From: Pelargonium cotyledonis
Lineage: Eukaryota > Streptophyta > Magnoliopsida > Geraniales > Geraniaceae
NCBI GenBank assembly: GCA_036897625.1
Contig: JAYMTA010000002.1
Location: forward strand, 101,001-165,000
Length of the DNA stretch: 64,000 nt
Reading direction: 5' to 3'
The notes below the pieces were generated by a model. The model was not told the origin of the DNA. It saw only the letters and a list, made by a program, of their open reading frames with translations, and did no database searches. The position numbers and the translations under genes were made by a program. Shown here in pieces: positions 63,110 through 64,000 of the stretch (positions within the stretch are counted from its first letter, which is position 1; each line of letters begins with the position of its first letter).

Positions 63110-63480
63110 TCTTTCTCTTTCTCTTGGTAAACTTGCCTTCTTATTTCGGTACTTCCTTCTTGTTCATGATTCCTGACCGGATCCTAATCCTTTTGCTTGA
63201 CTATTGCTTGACTGGTTGGTTTCTGGTTACTTATTATTTGTTCTTGGTCTTCTTCTTAATGGTCTTTTTCTTTGCTTTCTTGTTTTTGTAATACCTGTTT
63301 TTGTATTAGCTTTCTGTGTAACCCCAGTTTTCTGTAGCCTTTGTTTCTTGGTATTAGTAGCTGTCTTATGAGCCCTACTCTTCTTATTGTAGCTATAGTT
63401 TTCCCTGTTGTAGTGTTTTATTCTTATTGTTTTGTTAAGGAGTAATTCTCAATATTCTTGCAGCTTCCTCGGTGTTCTTT
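63110..63480 (-). other. Purine-rich minus-strand block
   Basis: The minus strand is strongly A/G-rich (the plus strand is a run of T and C words). One minus frame runs through the block with no TGA but several TAA and TAG, giving a K/E/Q-rich reading if those were sense. The part at 63333-63396 is related in sequence to 28700-28746 (plus). It could be a diverged repeat, a coding remnant, or low-complexity DNA. The plus-strand frame starting at 63472 is best explained as the complement of this skewed DNA. Confidence 0.4.
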
Positions 63481-63977
63481 TCTTTGTTTCTCTCTCTTGC
63501 CCTATCTCCTTTAGCTCTTTGCTCTTATTGGGGCTTCCTTTTCCTCGCTCTTTTTACTTCTTTCAATTGCTTTTTTGTGTTTAGTTTTATCCTATATACA
63601 AAGAATATACAAAGAATCCGGAAAAGGGCTTCTTGTTGTATGTTTTTTTCATTGATTAGTACTGACTCCAAAGGGAACTCCTCTATTCCATACTACAGCC
63701 TTTCTCTCTCAATTGACGGATTCACTCTCTCCTTCTTTTCTTTGACTTTCTTTGCTTATTTCATTGCTTTTTGTGTTTCTCTTTTATCCTATATAGAGAA
63801 GGAATTCAAAAACACTGATTTCTATTGGGAAAAAGGACTGTTTTTGTGTTTGATTTTCTTTGGTTTTTTGTTTCCTTTTTATCCTATATAGAAGAAAGAC
63901 TGAAAAGGGCTTCTTTTTGTATGTTTTTTCATTGATTATTTGTTTCCTTTTTATCCTATATACAAAGAATCCGGAAA
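63472..63977. repeat. Irregular repeat array at right edge
   Basis: Four copies of TTTTATCCTATATA (63585, 63782, 63877, 63949), each preceded by a T-rich GTTT leader. Between them, longer units recur: 63621-63658 and 63902-63938 are nearly identical (one substitution and one base of length difference), and the 17-mer TACAAAGAATCCGGAAA occurs at 63608 and 63961. Spacing shrinks from 197 to 95 to 72 bases, so it is not a simple tandem array. It probably continues past the window end. The 139-codon plus-strand frame 63472-63891 lies across it; its F/L/S-only composition is what a T-rich repeat gives. Confidence 0.8.
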
Positions 63978-64000
63978 CCGGTCTTTCAATTACCTTCTTT

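Noticed and set aside
63472-63891. Longest open frame (139 codons)
   Set aside because: It is almost only F, L, S, C, I and Y because the plus strand is T/C-rich, and it lies over an irregular repeat array. It has no motif.
1-64000. CRISPR arrays, transposases, integrases, group I or II intron domains
   Set aside because: No regularly spaced repeats, no long enough frames, and no recognisable intron core or domain V hairpin were seen.
1-64000. Possibility that the window is an artificial or badly assembled sequence
   Set aside because: The mix of one intact tRNA with many imperfect ones could suggest it, but decay in a giant genome explains it equally well and the sequence alone cannot decide.

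Overview
This window is a gene desert. It is AT-rich (I judge G+C at roughly one third by eye) and holds only two convincing genes in 64 kb. Both are transfer RNAs: an intact plastid-type tRNA-His(GUG) at 2227-2302 (+), and a plastid-type tRNA-Asp(GUC) at 15029-15103 (-) with one extra base in the T arm. I found no ribosomal RNA, no recognisable photosynthesis, respiration, RNA polymerase or ribosome operon, no CRISPR array and no transposase. The two tRNAs point to organellar DNA of a green plant or alga: a strongly expanded plastid or mitochondrial genome, or organelle-derived DNA in a nucleus. Giant green-algal plastid genomes are one candidate; the sequence does not settle the species or the compartment.

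Layout. 1-15 kb: tRNA-His, a short frame with a piece resembling ribosomal protein uL2 (2825-3046), damaged tRNA-like elements and long empty DNA, ending at tRNA-Asp. 15-26 kb: a purine-rich block, a tRNA-Tyr-like relic and one unidentified 100-codon frame (21322-21624). 26-34 kb: a purine-rich island with a short frame, two identical 54-bp direct repeats 6.7 kb apart (26908, 33593) and an A-rich block at 28.5-28.9 kb. 34-50 kb: mostly empty, with several damaged tRNA-like elements. 51-53 kb: the densest cluster of short open frames, one with a Pmp3-like stretch and one with a lysine-rich head. 53-63 kb: empty apart from tRNA-like relics. 63.1-64 kb: a strand-skewed block, then an irregular repeat array that runs off the right edge.

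Three signals are not explained by genes. First, about two dozen degraded tRNA-like sequences of different apparent specificity are spread over both strands. Second, the 14-mer TATATAGGATAAAA occurs seven times, four of them in the right-edge array. Third, short GC-rich near-palindromes such as AAAGGGCTCCTTT recur inside AT-rich DNA. TAA and TAG are very common in all frames and TGA seems scarcer, so I considered a code in which UAR is sense. The sequence alone does not establish it.

Apart from the two tRNAs, every call is tentative. No set of genes here forms a pathway or operon.
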